Below are positions 55,850 to 64,000 of a stretch of DNA of 64,000 nucleotides, one piece after another. How positions within the stretch are numbered: the first letter of the stretch is position 1; every line of letters begins with the position of its first letter. A program made the position numbers and the translations under genes. This DNA comes from Thiotrichaceae bacterium (lineage in GTDB: Bacteria > Pseudomonadota > Gammaproteobacteria > Thiotrichales > Thiotrichaceae): contig WFWY01000087.1 in assembly GCA_015490895.1 (NCBI GenBank), positions 16,065-80,064 of the forward strand. Direction: 5' to 3'. A model generated the notes under the pieces. That model saw only the letters and a program-made list of their open reading frames with translations. It did no database searches and was not told where the DNA came from.

Positions 55850-55866
55850 GTGCCTGTTCGGGACAT

Positions 55867-55927
55867 TCCAATAGACACTAATTGGCATTTAGCAAACGGT
55901 AAATTACTGCAATTATGGTCTATTGGA
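55867..55927. other. Inverted repeat between mnmE and ygfZ
   Basis: TCCAATAGAC (55867-55876) is the exact complement of GTCTATTGGA (55918-55927), separated by 41 bases. The two genes are convergent. It may fold as a stem, but it lacks a T-run. Confidence 0.5.
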
Positions 55928-55947
55928 TAACCAGGCAAAACCACCTG

Positions 55948-55960
55948 TTAAGGAGACTCA
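55948..55960. repeat. Repeat end fragment carrying the ygfZ stop codon
   Basis: TTAAGGAGACTCA is the left terminus of the MITE-like repeat. The ygfZ stop codon (55958-55960, minus strand) lies within it. Confidence 0.5.
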
Positions 55961-57004
55961 CTCCTCAACTGAAAAAGGCAACGCCAATAAATGGACAGGG
56001 GTCGCCTCATCACCCACCAAAAACAAGGGGCTATCAGCCACTGCAATTTTTAGCACAGCCAACGCCTCAACCTTGCCATCCGGGTTGAGTACTGCATTGA
56101 GCACTTTACCAGCTTCCTGCCTGCGACCGGCCTCATCTTTACTCTCCAGCACGTCATTGACTTCAGGCACCCTATCCGTATCCATCTCAACCCTGAACAC
56201 CCGGCGCTTGTTTTTACCCAGATATTTCAGGCGTGCCACAATCTCCTGTCCGGGAAAACAGCCTTTTTTGAAATTGACACCTCCAATGGCCTGCAGATTA
56301 AGCATCTGCGGGATCCAGGCCTCCTGGCTTGCCTGAGTAATCGTAGGGATTCCGCTGGCAATATTCAGATAAGCCCAGGCACTGGCACTCACAGGGGCTG
56401 CTCGCACATTAAGCTTTTGCCATAACCGTGCAGCCTCCTCGAACTCGCCTACCACTTCATATCGGGGTACCATACCGGGAACCTTGATGATACTAACGTC
56501 GCCAACCCTGACCACACCATAATCTTCTGTGGGTAATTCGCCTTCACAGCAGGCATCCCAGTCTTCAAGAATATGGGAACCCGAAAAGCCAAAGTGTACA
56601 ACGCTATCGGTCACATCTTCCAACACCACCCGGGAACGCAACACATACATCTTCAAGCGTTTAAGCACATATTCCATCAGGTCTGCAGCAAGCGCCAGGT
56701 AATAGCTCTCCTGATGCTGGTGAATAAGGAAGGTCGCAATCGTTCGCCCTTTCGGATTACACCAGGCACTGAGCTGAGCTCTGAACTCGCTTACATCGTT
56801 GATATCGTTGGTCAGCTGATTTTGCAGAAAGTCAGCGGCATCCTCTCCCTGTACCCGGATCATACCGATTTGTGACAGGTCACAAATAATATCACCCTGC
56901 GGCGGGATTCTACGCTCCCTGTCAGGGTTGCCGTAAGATACAAGCTGGCCTTCTGAAAACTCGGCGCCCGACTCTTCAAGAAGGTGTCTCCATTGTTCTA
57001 GCAT
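55958..57004 (-). CDS. ygfZ: tRNA-modifying protein YgfZ (folate-binding)
   Basis: YgfZ is a folate-dependent protein that helps assemble or repair Fe-S clusters, including in MiaB-like enzymes. The 348-residue protein has an aminomethyltransferase-like fold and the family signature KGCFPGQE (247-254) with the essential C249. The N-terminal RVQGEDAADFLQNQLTNDI segment is typical. Its stop is in a repeat fragment. Confidence 0.94.
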   Translation of the reverse strand: MLEQWRHLLEESGAEFSEGQLVSYGNPDRERRIPPQGDIICDLSQIGMIRVQGEDAADFLQNQLTNDINDVSEFRAQLSAWCNPKGRTIATFLIHQHQESYYLALAADLMEYVLKRLKMYVLRSRVVLEDVTDSVVHFGFSGSHILEDWDACCEGELPTEDYGVVRVGDVSIIKVPGMVPRYEVVGEFEEAARLWQKLNVRAAPVSASAWAYLNIASGIPTITQASQEAWIPQMLNLQAIGGVNFKKGCFPGQEIVARLKYLGKNKRRVFRVEMDTDRVPEVNDVLESKDEAGRRQEAGKVLNAVLNPDGKVEALAVLKIAVADSPLFLVGDEATPVHLLALPFSVEE

Positions 57005-57127
57005 GTTTTACCCTCTTTTACCCTCGTACATCCAGATAGCGAAAACAGTAGCTGAGTCATCACGCTTGAATCCTGGTCAACAAGCCGCACCTCTTACGCA
57101 TTGCTAACCAGAAAGCTCACTACGTTA

Positions 57128-57985
57128 TTACTTCCCAGCTGGCGCCTCGGCTGCTTTTTTACCCTCTTTTTCGGTAGCATCTGCCCTGGTTTCTGGCAGC
57201 ATAACCTTCACGTCTGCTGAGTCTTTCAGTGAATCAATATAGGCAATCATCTTTTTCTGTACCAGCATCCGCTTAAGCTGTGGTTTTAAGGTCTCCAGGT
57301 CTGGCAGTTTTGCTGCCCGCTTGTCTTCCAGTTTAATGACGTGCCAGCCAAAATTAGTTTTAACAGGAGCTTTACTCACCTCGCCTTTTTTCATACTTTC
57401 GACAGCCTTGGCAAAGGGGGGAACCATGGTTTGTGCCTTAAACCAGCCCAGATCACCACCGTTAGGTCCGGAAGGCCCGGTTGACTTTTCCTTGGCCAGT
57501 TTTTCAAAATCGGCACCATCTGCCAATTCCTTAATTATGGCTTTGGCCTCATCTTCGGTTTTCACCAAAATGTGCCGGGCTTTATACTCATCCTTTGACT
57601 GGCCTTCCATCTGTTTATCATAGGCTGCCTTGATCTCATCATCGCTGACCTTGATATTTTCACTTTTTTCACGGGTCCAGGCTGTCAATAAAATTTTCTT
57701 TGCAGCTTCCTTGATTTTCTGCTGTACATCTTCACGCTGGTCATAGCCCTCTTTTTTGGCCTGCTGAATAGCAAGCTCCGTCACCACCAGGTCATCCAGT
57801 GCCGTACGTGGATCAATTTTAGTAGGGCGTGAGCGGTTCACAACCGACAAATACGCATCCAGTGTTTCCTGGGTGATTGGCGTGCCATTAACCGATGCCA
57901 CCGTCTTTTCATCTTTCGCCGAGACACTCGCACTTAATAATGAGCAACCAATAACCAAACCTAATAAGTATTGTGTTTTTTTCAT
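57128..57985 (-). CDS. Periplasmic parvulin-type peptidyl-prolyl isomerase
   Basis: The 285-residue protein has a signal peptide (QYLLGLVIGCSLLSASVSA), a SurA/PpiC-like N-terminal helical domain and a rotamase domain: EYKARHILVKTEDEAKAIIKEL, GGDLGWFKAQTMVPPFAKAV and TNFGWHVIKLEDKR. It folds or protects exported proteins. The acidic/Ala-rich C-terminus is likely flexible. The nearest downstream gene on this strand is ygfZ, 123 bp away. Confidence 0.93.
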   Translation of the reverse strand: MKKTQYLLGLVIGCSLLSASVSAKDEKTVASVNGTPITQETLDAYLSVVNRSRPTKIDPRTALDDLVVTELAIQQAKKEGYDQREDVQQKIKEAAKKILLTAWTREKSENIKVSDDEIKAAYDKQMEGQSKDEYKARHILVKTEDEAKAIIKELADGADFEKLAKEKSTGPSGPNGGDLGWFKAQTMVPPFAKAVESMKKGEVSKAPVKTNFGWHVIKLEDKRAAKLPDLETLKPQLKRMLVQKKMIAYIDSLKDSADVKVMLPETRADATEKEGKKAAEAPAGK

Positions 57986-58039
57986 CGTATTCTTTCTCTT
58001 TTTGTTAATCGAATAAATGTGTTAGCTTTTCACTCTTTT

Positions 58040-58345
58040 TCAAGAGAGAGGAAAGGCTTTTTTAAATGGCTTTACAGTGACTCTCGCATAAACACCAGCG
58101 GCCTGATAGGGATCATCAGCCGCCCATTGCTGCGCTATTTCCAGTGACTCAAATTCGGCAACAATCAAACTACCTGTAAAACCGGCAACTCCCGGGGTTT
58201 CAGAATCAATAGCAGGGTGTGGCCCCGCAAGTACCAACCGCCCTGCATCCTGCAATAACTGTAAACGCGCCAGGTGTGCAGGTCGTGTTGCCAGACGCTG
58301 CTCCAGACTATCGTTCACATCTTCGGCAATAATAGCGTACAACAT
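58040..58345 (-). CDS. yciI: YciI-like protein
   Basis: The 101-residue protein matches the YCII family: [43 protein letters not shown] and the [25 protein letters not shown] motif with conserved His and Asp. The E. coli function is undefined. It lies 2 bp after yciB, so the two are co-transcribed. Confidence 0.95.
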   Translation of the reverse strand: MLYAIIAEDVNDSLEQRLATRPAHLARLQLLQDAGRLVLAGPHPAIDSETPGVAGFTGSLIVAEFESLEIAQQWAADDPYQAAGVYARVTVKPFKKAFPLS

Positions 58346-58347
58346 GC

Positions 58348-58986
58348 CTATATTTCCTTGGGTGCTTCATCCACATCCGTCGCATATTTACTCAGATAAA
58401 TCATTTGTGCAATCATAAAGACAATCGTCAGCCCAAACATTCCAAACAATTTAAAATTTACCCAGTTTTTATCATTTTCGCCGGGAAAAACAAACGCCAC
58501 GATCAGGTTCAGAATACCGACCAGGGTGAAAAATACCACCCACATGACGGTCACATTTTTCCAAATCCTCGCCGGAACTGCAATGGCATGTGACAACATA
58601 CGCTCTATCAGTGTTTTCTGACCGATAAATAAGCTGCCCAGCATAACAGCAGCAAATATCCAGTTAAAAATGCTAACCTTCCATTTGATGAAGTCCGGAT
58701 CTTTGGAAACAATGGTCATACTTCCAAAAACAAGCAGGATAGCCATGGAGACCAGGTGCATTCTTTCAAACCGCTTGTAGAGCAACCAGTGCAGGGCATT
58801 TTGGATCACGCTGGCAATCACTAATACCAGGGTGGCGAAAATAATAGCATCTCGTGGCTCTACCTGTGACAATGACACCCCTGGCAGCTGATTAGCGAAT
58901 AAAATCCATTCGGGAGGAAAGCTACCAAACAGCTTGTATGCCGCGAAAAAAAGCACAACCGGCAGGAAGTCAAACAGGAATTTCAT
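58348..58986 (-). CDS. yciB: Inner membrane septation protein YciB (IspZ)
   Basis: The ATG at 58986 gives [21 protein letters not shown], the family N-terminus; the frame's first start at 59001 adds five unrelated residues. The 212-residue protein has five membrane helices with [12 protein letters not shown] and NLIVAFVFP patterns. It is somewhat longer than the usual 180 because of a [26 protein letters not shown] loop and C-terminus. YciB helps coordinate envelope synthesis with division. Confidence 0.94.
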   Translation of the reverse strand: MKFLFDFLPVVLFFAAYKLFGSFPPEWILFANQLPGVSLSQVEPRDAIIFATLVLVIASVIQNALHWLLYKRFERMHLVSMAILLVFGSMTIVSKDPDFIKWKVSIFNWIFAAVMLGSLFIGQKTLIERMLSHAIAVPARIWKNVTVMWVVFFTLVGILNLIVAFVFPGENDKNWVNFKLFGMFGLTIVFMIAQMIYLSKYATDVDEAPKEI

Positions 58987-59087
58987 AGCAGTAAAAAGCA
59001 AAGCCTAAAACTCGCTACTTTAACAGAAAGACCTGATATAGAATAGAGCACCTTTTAAATAAGCAGTACCGTTACAATAAACTATCC

Positions 59088-59714
59088 ATGAGCGAATACC
59101 TGTACATTCATCCTGACAACCCTCAAGCACGCCTGATCAAGCAGGCCGTGGAGATTATCCACCAGGGCGGGGTTGTTATCTACCCTACCGACTCCAGTTA
59201 TGCGATTGGCTGTCACCTGGATGATAAAACAGCGATTGACCGTATCCGCCGCATTCGTCAGGTTGACAAGCATCATCATTTTACACTGATGTGCCGGGAT
59301 CTATCCGAGATCTCCAAATATGCCATCGTTGATAATATCAACTATCGCTTGCTCAAATCACACACTCCTGGTTCTTACACTTTTATTCTGGAAGCTAGCC
59401 GGGAAATACCACGACGGCTGAAACACGCCAAACGCAAAACCATCGGTATTCGCATACCCGACAACCCTATTGCACTGGCATTACTGGAAGAACTTGACCA
59501 GCCGATGATCTCCAGCACCCTGATCTTACCCGGTGATGACTTTCCCATGACAGATCCCTATCAAATTCAGCTCTTTCTGGAACATCAGGTCGATTTAATT
59601 ATTGATGGTGGGTATAGTGGGCATGAAGCCACTACCGTGATCGATCTGATGCAATCACCACCACAGGTATTACGTCAAGGAAAAGGAGACACAAGCTGGT
59701 TAGCAGGACACTAG
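59088..59714 (+). CDS. yciO: YciO-family (Sua5/YrdC-like) protein
   Basis: The 208-residue protein has the YrdC fold: GGVVIYPTDSSYAIGCHLDDK (nucleotide/PPi region), KHHHFTLMCRDLSEISKYA and PGSYTFILEASREIP. It belongs to the YciO branch, related to threonylcarbamoyl-AMP synthase, though that activity for tRNA t6A is not shown here. It is divergent from yciB, with a 101-bp spacer, and on the same strand as trpS. Confidence 0.92.
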   Translation: MSEYLYIHPDNPQARLIKQAVEIIHQGGVVIYPTDSSYAIGCHLDDKTAIDRIRRIRQVDKHHHFTLMCRDLSEISKYAIVDNINYRLLKSHTPGSYTFILEASREIPRRLKHAKRKTIGIRIPDNPIALALLEELDQPMISSTLILPGDDFPMTDPYQIQLFLEHQVDLIIDGGYSGHEATTVIDLMQSPPQVLRQGKGDTSWLAGH

Positions 59715-59803
59715 GAGCCTGCCCATCCAACCCAAATCACGAGACAAGTAGTGCGCCCACAAGATTATTCCAATCCATTCAATTAACGCGACAAGATTAA
59801 ACT

Positions 59804-61018
59804 ATGAGTGCTTCTCCACAAAACAATAACCGGGTTGTTTCAGGTATGCGCCCAACCGGAAAATTACACCTCGGACATTACCATGGCGTCCTGAAAAACT
59901 GGGTAGATATGCAGCATGATTATGACTGCTTTTTTTTCATTGCCGACTGGCATGCGCTCACCACACATTATGAAACCCCACAAGGCATTGCCGACAGCGT
60001 AGAAGAGCTGCTGATTGACTGGCTGGCCGCGGGTGTTAGCCCTACGGCCGCAACCCTTTTTGTGCAGTCACACGTCCCTCAACACGCCGAGCTTCACCTG
60101 TTGCTCTCCATGATGACCCCGTTGAGCTGGCTCCAGCGTGTTCCTACCTATAAAGACCAGCAAACCAAACTAACCGGACGTGACCTGACAACCTACGGCT
60201 TTCTGGGCTACCCCCTGCTACAGTCTGCCGATATCCTGATCTACAAGGCAGGGCTGGTTCCGGTGGGTGAAGATCAGGTAGTTCATGTAGAACTCACGCG
60301 CGAAGTGGCACGTCGCTTTAATCACTTTTACGGCCAGGAAGCCGGCTTTGAAGATGCCTGTGAACAGGCCATTTCCAAAATGGGGAAAAAGAACGCCAAA
60401 CTCTATCGTTCCCTGCGAAAGGCATTTCAGGAGCAAGGAGACACCGAAGCACTCGACAAGGCACGTGCCCTGCTGGATAATCAGCAAAACATCTCCATTG
60501 CCGATAAGGAGCGGCTGTTTGGATACCTTGAAGGCATCAGCAAGGTAATCCTGCCCGAACCGGAAGCCAAACTCACCAAAGCCGCCAAAATGCCGGGGCT
60601 GGACGGACAGAAAATGTCAAAATCCTATGGCAACACCATCGGTCTGCGTGAACCGCCTGATGAACTGGCACGCAAAATCAGAACCATGCCGACCGACCCT
60701 GCCCGTGCCCGGCGCACAGATCCTGGCGACCCTGAAAAGTGTCCTGTCTGGCAACTGCATACAGTCTACACGGATGACAAAACACATACCTGGGTCATAG
60801 ACGGATGTAAAACTGCCGGAATTGGCTGTATCGACTGCAAACAGCCACTGATTGACGCCATCCAGGCAGAACTTGACCCCATTCGGGAGCGTGCCAAACG
60901 TTATGAAAACGACCGCAATTACCTGCAAACTATTATCAACCAGGGAAGCGAAGCCGCACAGGAAGTTGCCAGCACCACCATGGAAGACGTGGTAAAAGCC
61001 ATGCAGTTCTCGCGTTAA
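59804..61018 (+). CDS. trpS: Tryptophan-tRNA ligase, likely Fe-S cluster form
   Basis: TrpRS charges tRNA-Trp. The class I signatures are HLGH in TGKLHLGHYHG (16-26) and KMSKS (270-274), with GEDQVVHVE between. The 404-residue length exceeds E. coli (334): an insertion lies around residues 180-250, and the C-terminal part carries four Cys spaced C313-x21-C335-x6-C342-x2-C345. That pattern closely resembles the 4Fe-4S site described for Thermotoga TrpRS (C-x22-C-x6-C-x2-C). Cluster binding is inferred. Confidence 0.93.
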   Translation: MSASPQNNNRVVSGMRPTGKLHLGHYHGVLKNWVDMQHDYDCFFFIADWHALTTHYETPQGIADSVEELLIDWLAAGVSPTAATLFVQSHVPQHAELHLLLSMMTPLSWLQRVPTYKDQQTKLTGRDLTTYGFLGYPLLQSADILIYKAGLVPVGEDQVVHVELTREVARRFNHFYGQEAGFEDACEQAISKMGKKNAKLYRSLRKAFQEQGDTEALDKARALLDNQQNISIADKERLFGYLEGISKVILPEPEAKLTKAAKMPGLDGQKMSKSYGNTIGLREPPDELARKIRTMPTDPARARRTDPGDPEKCPVWQLHTVYTDDKTHTWVIDGCKTAGIGCIDCKQPLIDAIQAELDPIRERAKRYENDRNYLQTIINQGSEAAQEVASTTMEDVVKAMQFSR

Positions 61019-61032
61019 GCAGCAGGTACCCC

Positions 61033-61842
61033 GTGCAAAGCTACCCTCCCAAGCAGGCTGAACTCCCCTTCGCTATTATCGAAGGCAAGCCGCTATCCAC
61101 CCCGCCGGAAGACCTGTACATTCCACCACAGGCTCTGGAAGTCTTCCTGGATACCTTTGAGGGGCCACTGGATTTGCTACTGTACCTGATCAAACGCCAA
61201 AATCTGGAAATTCTCGATATTCCCATTGCCGAAGTAACCCGGCAATATATGGATTACGTTGAAATGATGCGTACCATCAAGCTTGACCTTGCTGCTGAGT
61301 ATCTGGTCATGGCTGCCCTGCTGGCTGAAATCAAGTCCCGCATGCTGCTTCCCCGCCATGAAGAAACAGAAGACGAAGATGACCCGCGTGCTGAACTGGT
61401 GCGACGCCTACAGGAGTACGAGCGCTTCAAACAGGCCGCAGAAGCTATCGACAAACTCCCTCGTGATTCACGCGATCACTGGAGTAGTCAGGTGGAACCA
61501 CTCCGGGAACAAAAAGAAACACCCCAACCCCAGGTTGAATTACACGAAGTGCTGCTGGCCTTTAAGGACATTCTGACACGTGCCGATATGAACATTAGCC
61601 ATGAAATTGAACGTGAATCCCTTTCGGTACGCGAGCGTATGAGCCAGATACTGGCAACACTCAATGCAGATACCTTTACAGATTTCCATACTCTGTTTAC
61701 CCCTGAAGAAGGGCGTATGGGTGTCGTCGTCACCCTGATTGCCCTGCTGGAACTACTAAAGGAAAAGCTGGCAGATATTGTACAATCCGAGCCCTATGCC
61801 CCTATTTATATACAGGTGGCACAAGGGGCAACTGACTCCTGA
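61033..61842 (+). CDS. scpA: Chromosome segregation/condensation protein ScpA
   Basis: ScpA is the kleisin that links SMC heads with ScpB. The 269-residue product starts at GTG 61033 and contains FEGPLDLLLYLIKRQNLEILDIPIAEVTRQY, the conserved N-terminal core, then YLVMAALLAEIKSRMLLPR and the C-terminal winged-helix-like end. It is 14 bp before scpB, so the genes form one operon. No smc gene is within the window. Confidence 0.96.
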   Translation: MQSYPPKQAELPFAIIEGKPLSTPPEDLYIPPQALEVFLDTFEGPLDLLLYLIKRQNLEILDIPIAEVTRQYMDYVEMMRTIKLDLAAEYLVMAALLAEIKSRMLLPRHEETEDEDDPRAELVRRLQEYERFKQAAEAIDKLPRDSRDHWSSQVEPLREQKETPQPQVELHEVLLAFKDILTRADMNISHEIERESLSVRERMSQILATLNADTFTDFHTLFTPEEGRMGVVVTLIALLELLKEKLADIVQSEPYAPIYIQVAQGATDS

Positions 61843-61856
61843 CAAAAAGGCAGATC

Positions 61857-62471
61857 ATGCAAGCGGAACAGCTAAAAAGAACCCTGGATGCCATTCTCCT
61901 GACAGCTGAGAAACCCCTCCCCATCGACAAGCTGGTACTCTATTTCCGGCCTGAAGACACTGTCAACAGCCAGGACATCCGGGAAGCCCTGCAAGCACTG
62001 GAAGAAGACACTCAGGGAAGAGGGTTTGAACTGAAAAAGACCGCCTCGGGTTATCGCTATAAAACCCGCGAGGCGTATAAACAATGGGTCTCCCGGCACT
62101 GGGAAGAAAAACCCAAGAAGTATTCACGGGCACTACTGGAAACACTTGCACTGATCATCTACCGCCAGCCCATAACCCGCGCAGAAATCGAAGACATTCG
62201 AGGTGTCGCCGTCAGCTCGCAGATTATAAAAACCCTGCAAGAACGCGAATGGATACGCATCATCGGCCACAAGGAGGTCCCCGGCAGACCTGCCATGTTT
62301 GGTACAACGCGCCAGTTTCTGGACTACTTCAACCTGAAAAGTCTTAACGAAATGCCCCCATTGGCAGACATTCAGGATATTGACAAACTGTATCCAGAAC
62401 TCGATTTCAGCACTGAAAAACCAACAAAACAGGAAGCCACAGCGCAGGAGCAACCGGGTAGTGAACACTAG
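61857..62471 (+). CDS. scpB: Chromosome segregation/condensation protein ScpB
   Basis: ScpB dimerises through winged helices and binds the ScpA core. The 204-residue product has LDAILLTAEKPLPIDKL, GFELKKTASGYRYKTR, ALLETLALIIYRQPITRAEIEDIRGV and GRPAMFGTTRQFLDYF, all family landmarks. Its end overlaps ubiC by 11 bp. Confidence 0.97.
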   Translation: MQAEQLKRTLDAILLTAEKPLPIDKLVLYFRPEDTVNSQDIREALQALEEDTQGRGFELKKTASGYRYKTREAYKQWVSRHWEEKPKKYSRALLETLALIIYRQPITRAEIEDIRGVAVSSQIIKTLQEREWIRIIGHKEVPGRPAMFGTTRQFLDYFNLKSLNEMPPLADIQDIDKLYPELDFSTEKPTKQEATAQEQPGSEH

Positions 62472-63003
62472 CTGGCAACCACTCACCCCTGACAGTCGTA
62501 ACCATATCCCGGCCAAGTTGCACCACTGGCTGATTGATACCGGCTCCCTGACCGCAAAACTGCGACATCTCTGTCATCATTTTTCGGTTCACCTGATCCA
62601 GCAAACCCAGCGCATCGCACAACCTCATGAAGCCCGCTTGCTGGAACTTGATCCCGGCGCTTCACTCATCGACCGGGAAGTACAACTGTATTGCAATACC
62701 AACCCTGTTGTTTATGCACGAAGCCTCATTCCGCTCAAAGCGATTAGTGACCGCTTTCAGGACCTGGATGCGATGGGAGAGCAACCTCTGGGAGAGAAAA
62801 TATTTTCTGACCCGCAACTCCAGCGCAGCCCGATTGAGTGGTGTTTATTGACCTATCAGCATCCTCTGTTTCAGCATGCTATCGAAAAAGTCACGCCCCC
62901 TCCCCTTCACCTGTACGGAAGGCGCTCACTGTTCTATGGTGCAGCCAGGCCCATCATGATCAGTGAGTTTTTTCTACCTGCTATTCTGTCGCTTGAGCGC
63001 TAA
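62461..63003 (+). CDS. ubiC: Chorismate pyruvate-lyase UbiC
   Basis: UbiC makes 4-hydroxybenzoate from chorismate, the entry step for ubiquinone. The start is GTG 62461, overlapping scpB by 11 bp; an upstream ATG frame (62380) runs inside scpB. The 180-residue product has LIDREVQLYCNTNPVVYARSLIP and a late GRRSLFYGAARPIMISEFFLPAI with the conserved Glu, both typical of UbiC. UbiC beside scpB rather than ubiA is unusual relative to E. coli. Confidence 0.88.
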   Translation: MNTSWQPLTPDSRNHIPAKLHHWLIDTGSLTAKLRHLCHHFSVHLIQQTQRIAQPHEARLLELDPGASLIDREVQLYCNTNPVVYARSLIPLKAISDRFQDLDAMGEQPLGEKIFSDPQLQRSPIEWCLLTYQHPLFQHAIEKVTPPPLHLYGRRSLFYGAARPIMISEFFLPAILSLER

Positions 63004-63044
63004 CCCGCTCCCGGACAACCTTCCCAGGAAGGAGCTCGAAGAGC

Positions 63045-63112
63045 AGGTTGGCGCTGAGTCACGAAGCCCAACGTGACATGGTTTGTTGGGAGTTCTTCGT
63101 CACCGCCAACCT
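63045..63112. repeat. Palindromic repeat, second family, copy 2
   Basis: AGGTTGGCG (63045-63053) and CGCCAACCT (63104-63112) form the outer arms, with an imperfect inner CACGAAG/CTTCGTC stem. It aligns with the element at 43300-43372. It lies downstream of ubiC, and a short T-tract follows at 63123-63128, so it may also act as a terminator. Confidence 0.65.
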
Positions 63113-63224
63113 ACAAATTGGCCTTTTTATGCATACGAACAATTTAAACTGGACGATGCAACAGGAGCCCAACAAACAATAGAGCACATCACTTTATATA
63201 CTATTAATGCATTGATGTGATGTA

Positions 63225-63641
63225 CTAATGCTTACCCGGTGCCAGTGGCTTGTCTTTACGTTCCCAGTGAATATACGCCTGCAAGGCCACCATTTTCGGA
63301 TCATTTAATGCCAGTGGATCACTTTCCAGCGGGTTCATAATGCACCAGTTAATCATTTCACCCAGCACAGCAACCTTGCCTAGCTGTTGCTGAAACTTGG
63401 GATAGGTTTCCGGATGAATACTGGTAGCATTCGGGTGACATTGATCACAAGACACCGTATTTTTACTCTTTAACCCACCATGAAACAGCTCATCGCCCTG
63501 TTTAACTACGCTCATAAACTCCTTTTGCCAGCGCTCCAGATCCTTGTCGGTAAACTCATCCGCACACACGGTAGCTGAACCCAGCAATACCGCAAAACCC
63601 AGTACAGAAAGGGCGGCCTTATGGATTATTCCTCTTTTCAT
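63225..63641 (-). CDS. Periplasmic monoheme cytochrome c
   Basis: The start at the second of two adjacent ATGs (63641) sits six bases after GGAG. The 138-residue protein has a signal peptide (AALSVLGFAVLLGSATVCA), one heme site CDQCHPN, and a C-terminus LGEMINWCIMNPLESDPL followed by LQAYIHWERKDKPL. That ending resembles the SoxA-type/diheme C-terminal motif, but no sox genes are present in the window. Electron transfer is likely; the partner is probably the upstream phosphoesterase-like protein. Confidence 0.82.
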   Translation of the reverse strand: MKRGIIHKAALSVLGFAVLLGSATVCADEFTDKDLERWQKEFMSVVKQGDELFHGGLKSKNTVSCDQCHPNATSIHPETYPKFQQQLGKVAVLGEMINWCIMNPLESDPLALNDPKMVALQAYIHWERKDKPLAPGKH

Positions 63642-63655
63642 CATCGTCTCCTTCA

Positions 63656-64000
63656 TTAGTAATGTTTCTGTGCAGGGGTTCGCTTGTCTTCATCCTGATA
63701 ATCGACATCAACCGGATGCCCCTTGTCAGCATTGAAAGCCACTTTACGGTTCTTGTTTTCAGGCAGCATATACTCCAGATCCACATTACCGGAGTGCAAA
63801 TTAATAAACTGCCACCCCGTTGCATCCCGCTCAAAGAAAGGATCCGCACGATTCATCGGGACGGTCAGTTTAGGCATATGACTCACCCCCTGAGTATATT
63901 CCGCAGGGTACGGCCAGGGCCAGGCCGTGGCCATCACAGAATGGAAACTGGTATTATTAATCTGGTTATACTGGATCTGATGCACATGACCATACAATAC
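63656..64000 (-). CDS. Calcineurin-like metallophosphoesterase, C-terminal part
   Basis: Only the last 114 codons are inside the window; the gene continues past 64000. The frame opens with VLYGHVHQIQY, the closing metal-binding GHxH motif of calcineurin-like phosphoesterases, followed by NTSFHSVMATAWPWPYP and a beta-rich tail. It ends 14 bp before the cytochrome start codon, so the two are co-transcribed. Periplasmic location is inferred from the cytochrome partner. Confidence 0.75.
   Translation of the reverse strand, partial: VLYGHVHQIQYNQINNTSFHSVMATAWPWPYPAEYTQGVSHMPKLTVPMNRADPFFERDATGWQFINLHSGNVDLEYMLPENKNRKVAFNADKGHPVDVDYQDEDKRTPAQKHY

Overview
The window looks like chromosomal DNA of a free-living or facultative gammaproteobacterium with a respiratory, micro-oxic to anoxic lifestyle, probably near the Chromatiales/Thiotrichales. 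This placement is an inference from gene content: a complete cbb3 oxidase locus with its assembly genes, an Fnr-type oxygen regulator, oxygen-independent HemN, ubiquinone genes (ubiD, ubiC), several periplasmic c-type cytochromes, DUF302 proteins, and the gammaproteobacterial blocks pssA/leuA, rpmH-rnpA-yidC-mnmE and nudE/yrfG/cysQ. I saw no rRNA, tRNA, CRISPR array, complete insertion sequence or prophage.

Layout. 1-2.9 kb is the N-terminal part of a very large secreted GEVED-repeat protein. 3.1-9.3 kb holds ubiD, an acyltransferase, and an apparent folE2/methyltransferase/PqqD-HprK-fusion operon. 9.5-15.3 kb has a FIST sensor protein with a hybrid histidine kinase and a secreted glycosidase-like protein carrying a CBM9 domain. 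15.4-25.3 kb is housekeeping: ppc, fnr, pssA, a PPP phosphatase, leuA, a family-4-like uracil-DNA glycosylase, rimI and a LysR regulator. 25.6-34.2 kb is the cbb3 oxidase locus (ccoNOQP, then ccoGHIS), followed by divergent hemN. 36-40.3 kb groups small membrane, hemerythrin-like, DUF302 and diheme-cytochrome genes. 40.7-51.9 kb is mixed: a repeat lipoprotein, tandem PPK2 kinases, a mini-kinase/HAD pair, dgkA, cysQ, nudE, yrfG, a ygjP-like peptidase, a Sel1 protein, a MoeB/ThiF protein and two unknown secreted proteins. 52-64 kb is housekeeping again: rpmH, rnpA, yidC, mnmE, ygfZ, a parvulin, yciI, yciB, yciO, trpS, scpA, scpB and ubiC, ending in a cytochrome c and a truncated metallophosphoesterase.

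Three themes link the genes. First, oxygen control: fnr has a near-perfect Fnr box just before its start, and similar boxes lie between ccoN and hemN, before the DUF2189 gene, and in tandem between a divergent DUF3149 gene and a small-membrane-protein/hemerythrin-like operon. Second, a family of short palindromic, often TTAA-bounded, MITE-like repeats fills many intergenic spaces, and its ends repeatedly supply or abut stop codons. Third, several proteins are unusual: the PqqD-HprK fusion next to a methyltransferase, a tryptophanyl-tRNA synthetase with an apparent 4Fe-4S motif, a diheme cytochrome-DUF302 fusion, and a minimal kinase-like protein beside a HAD-like protein. No fully convincing new system is proven. 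The PqqD-HprK/methyltransferase locus and the repeat family are the best candidates.
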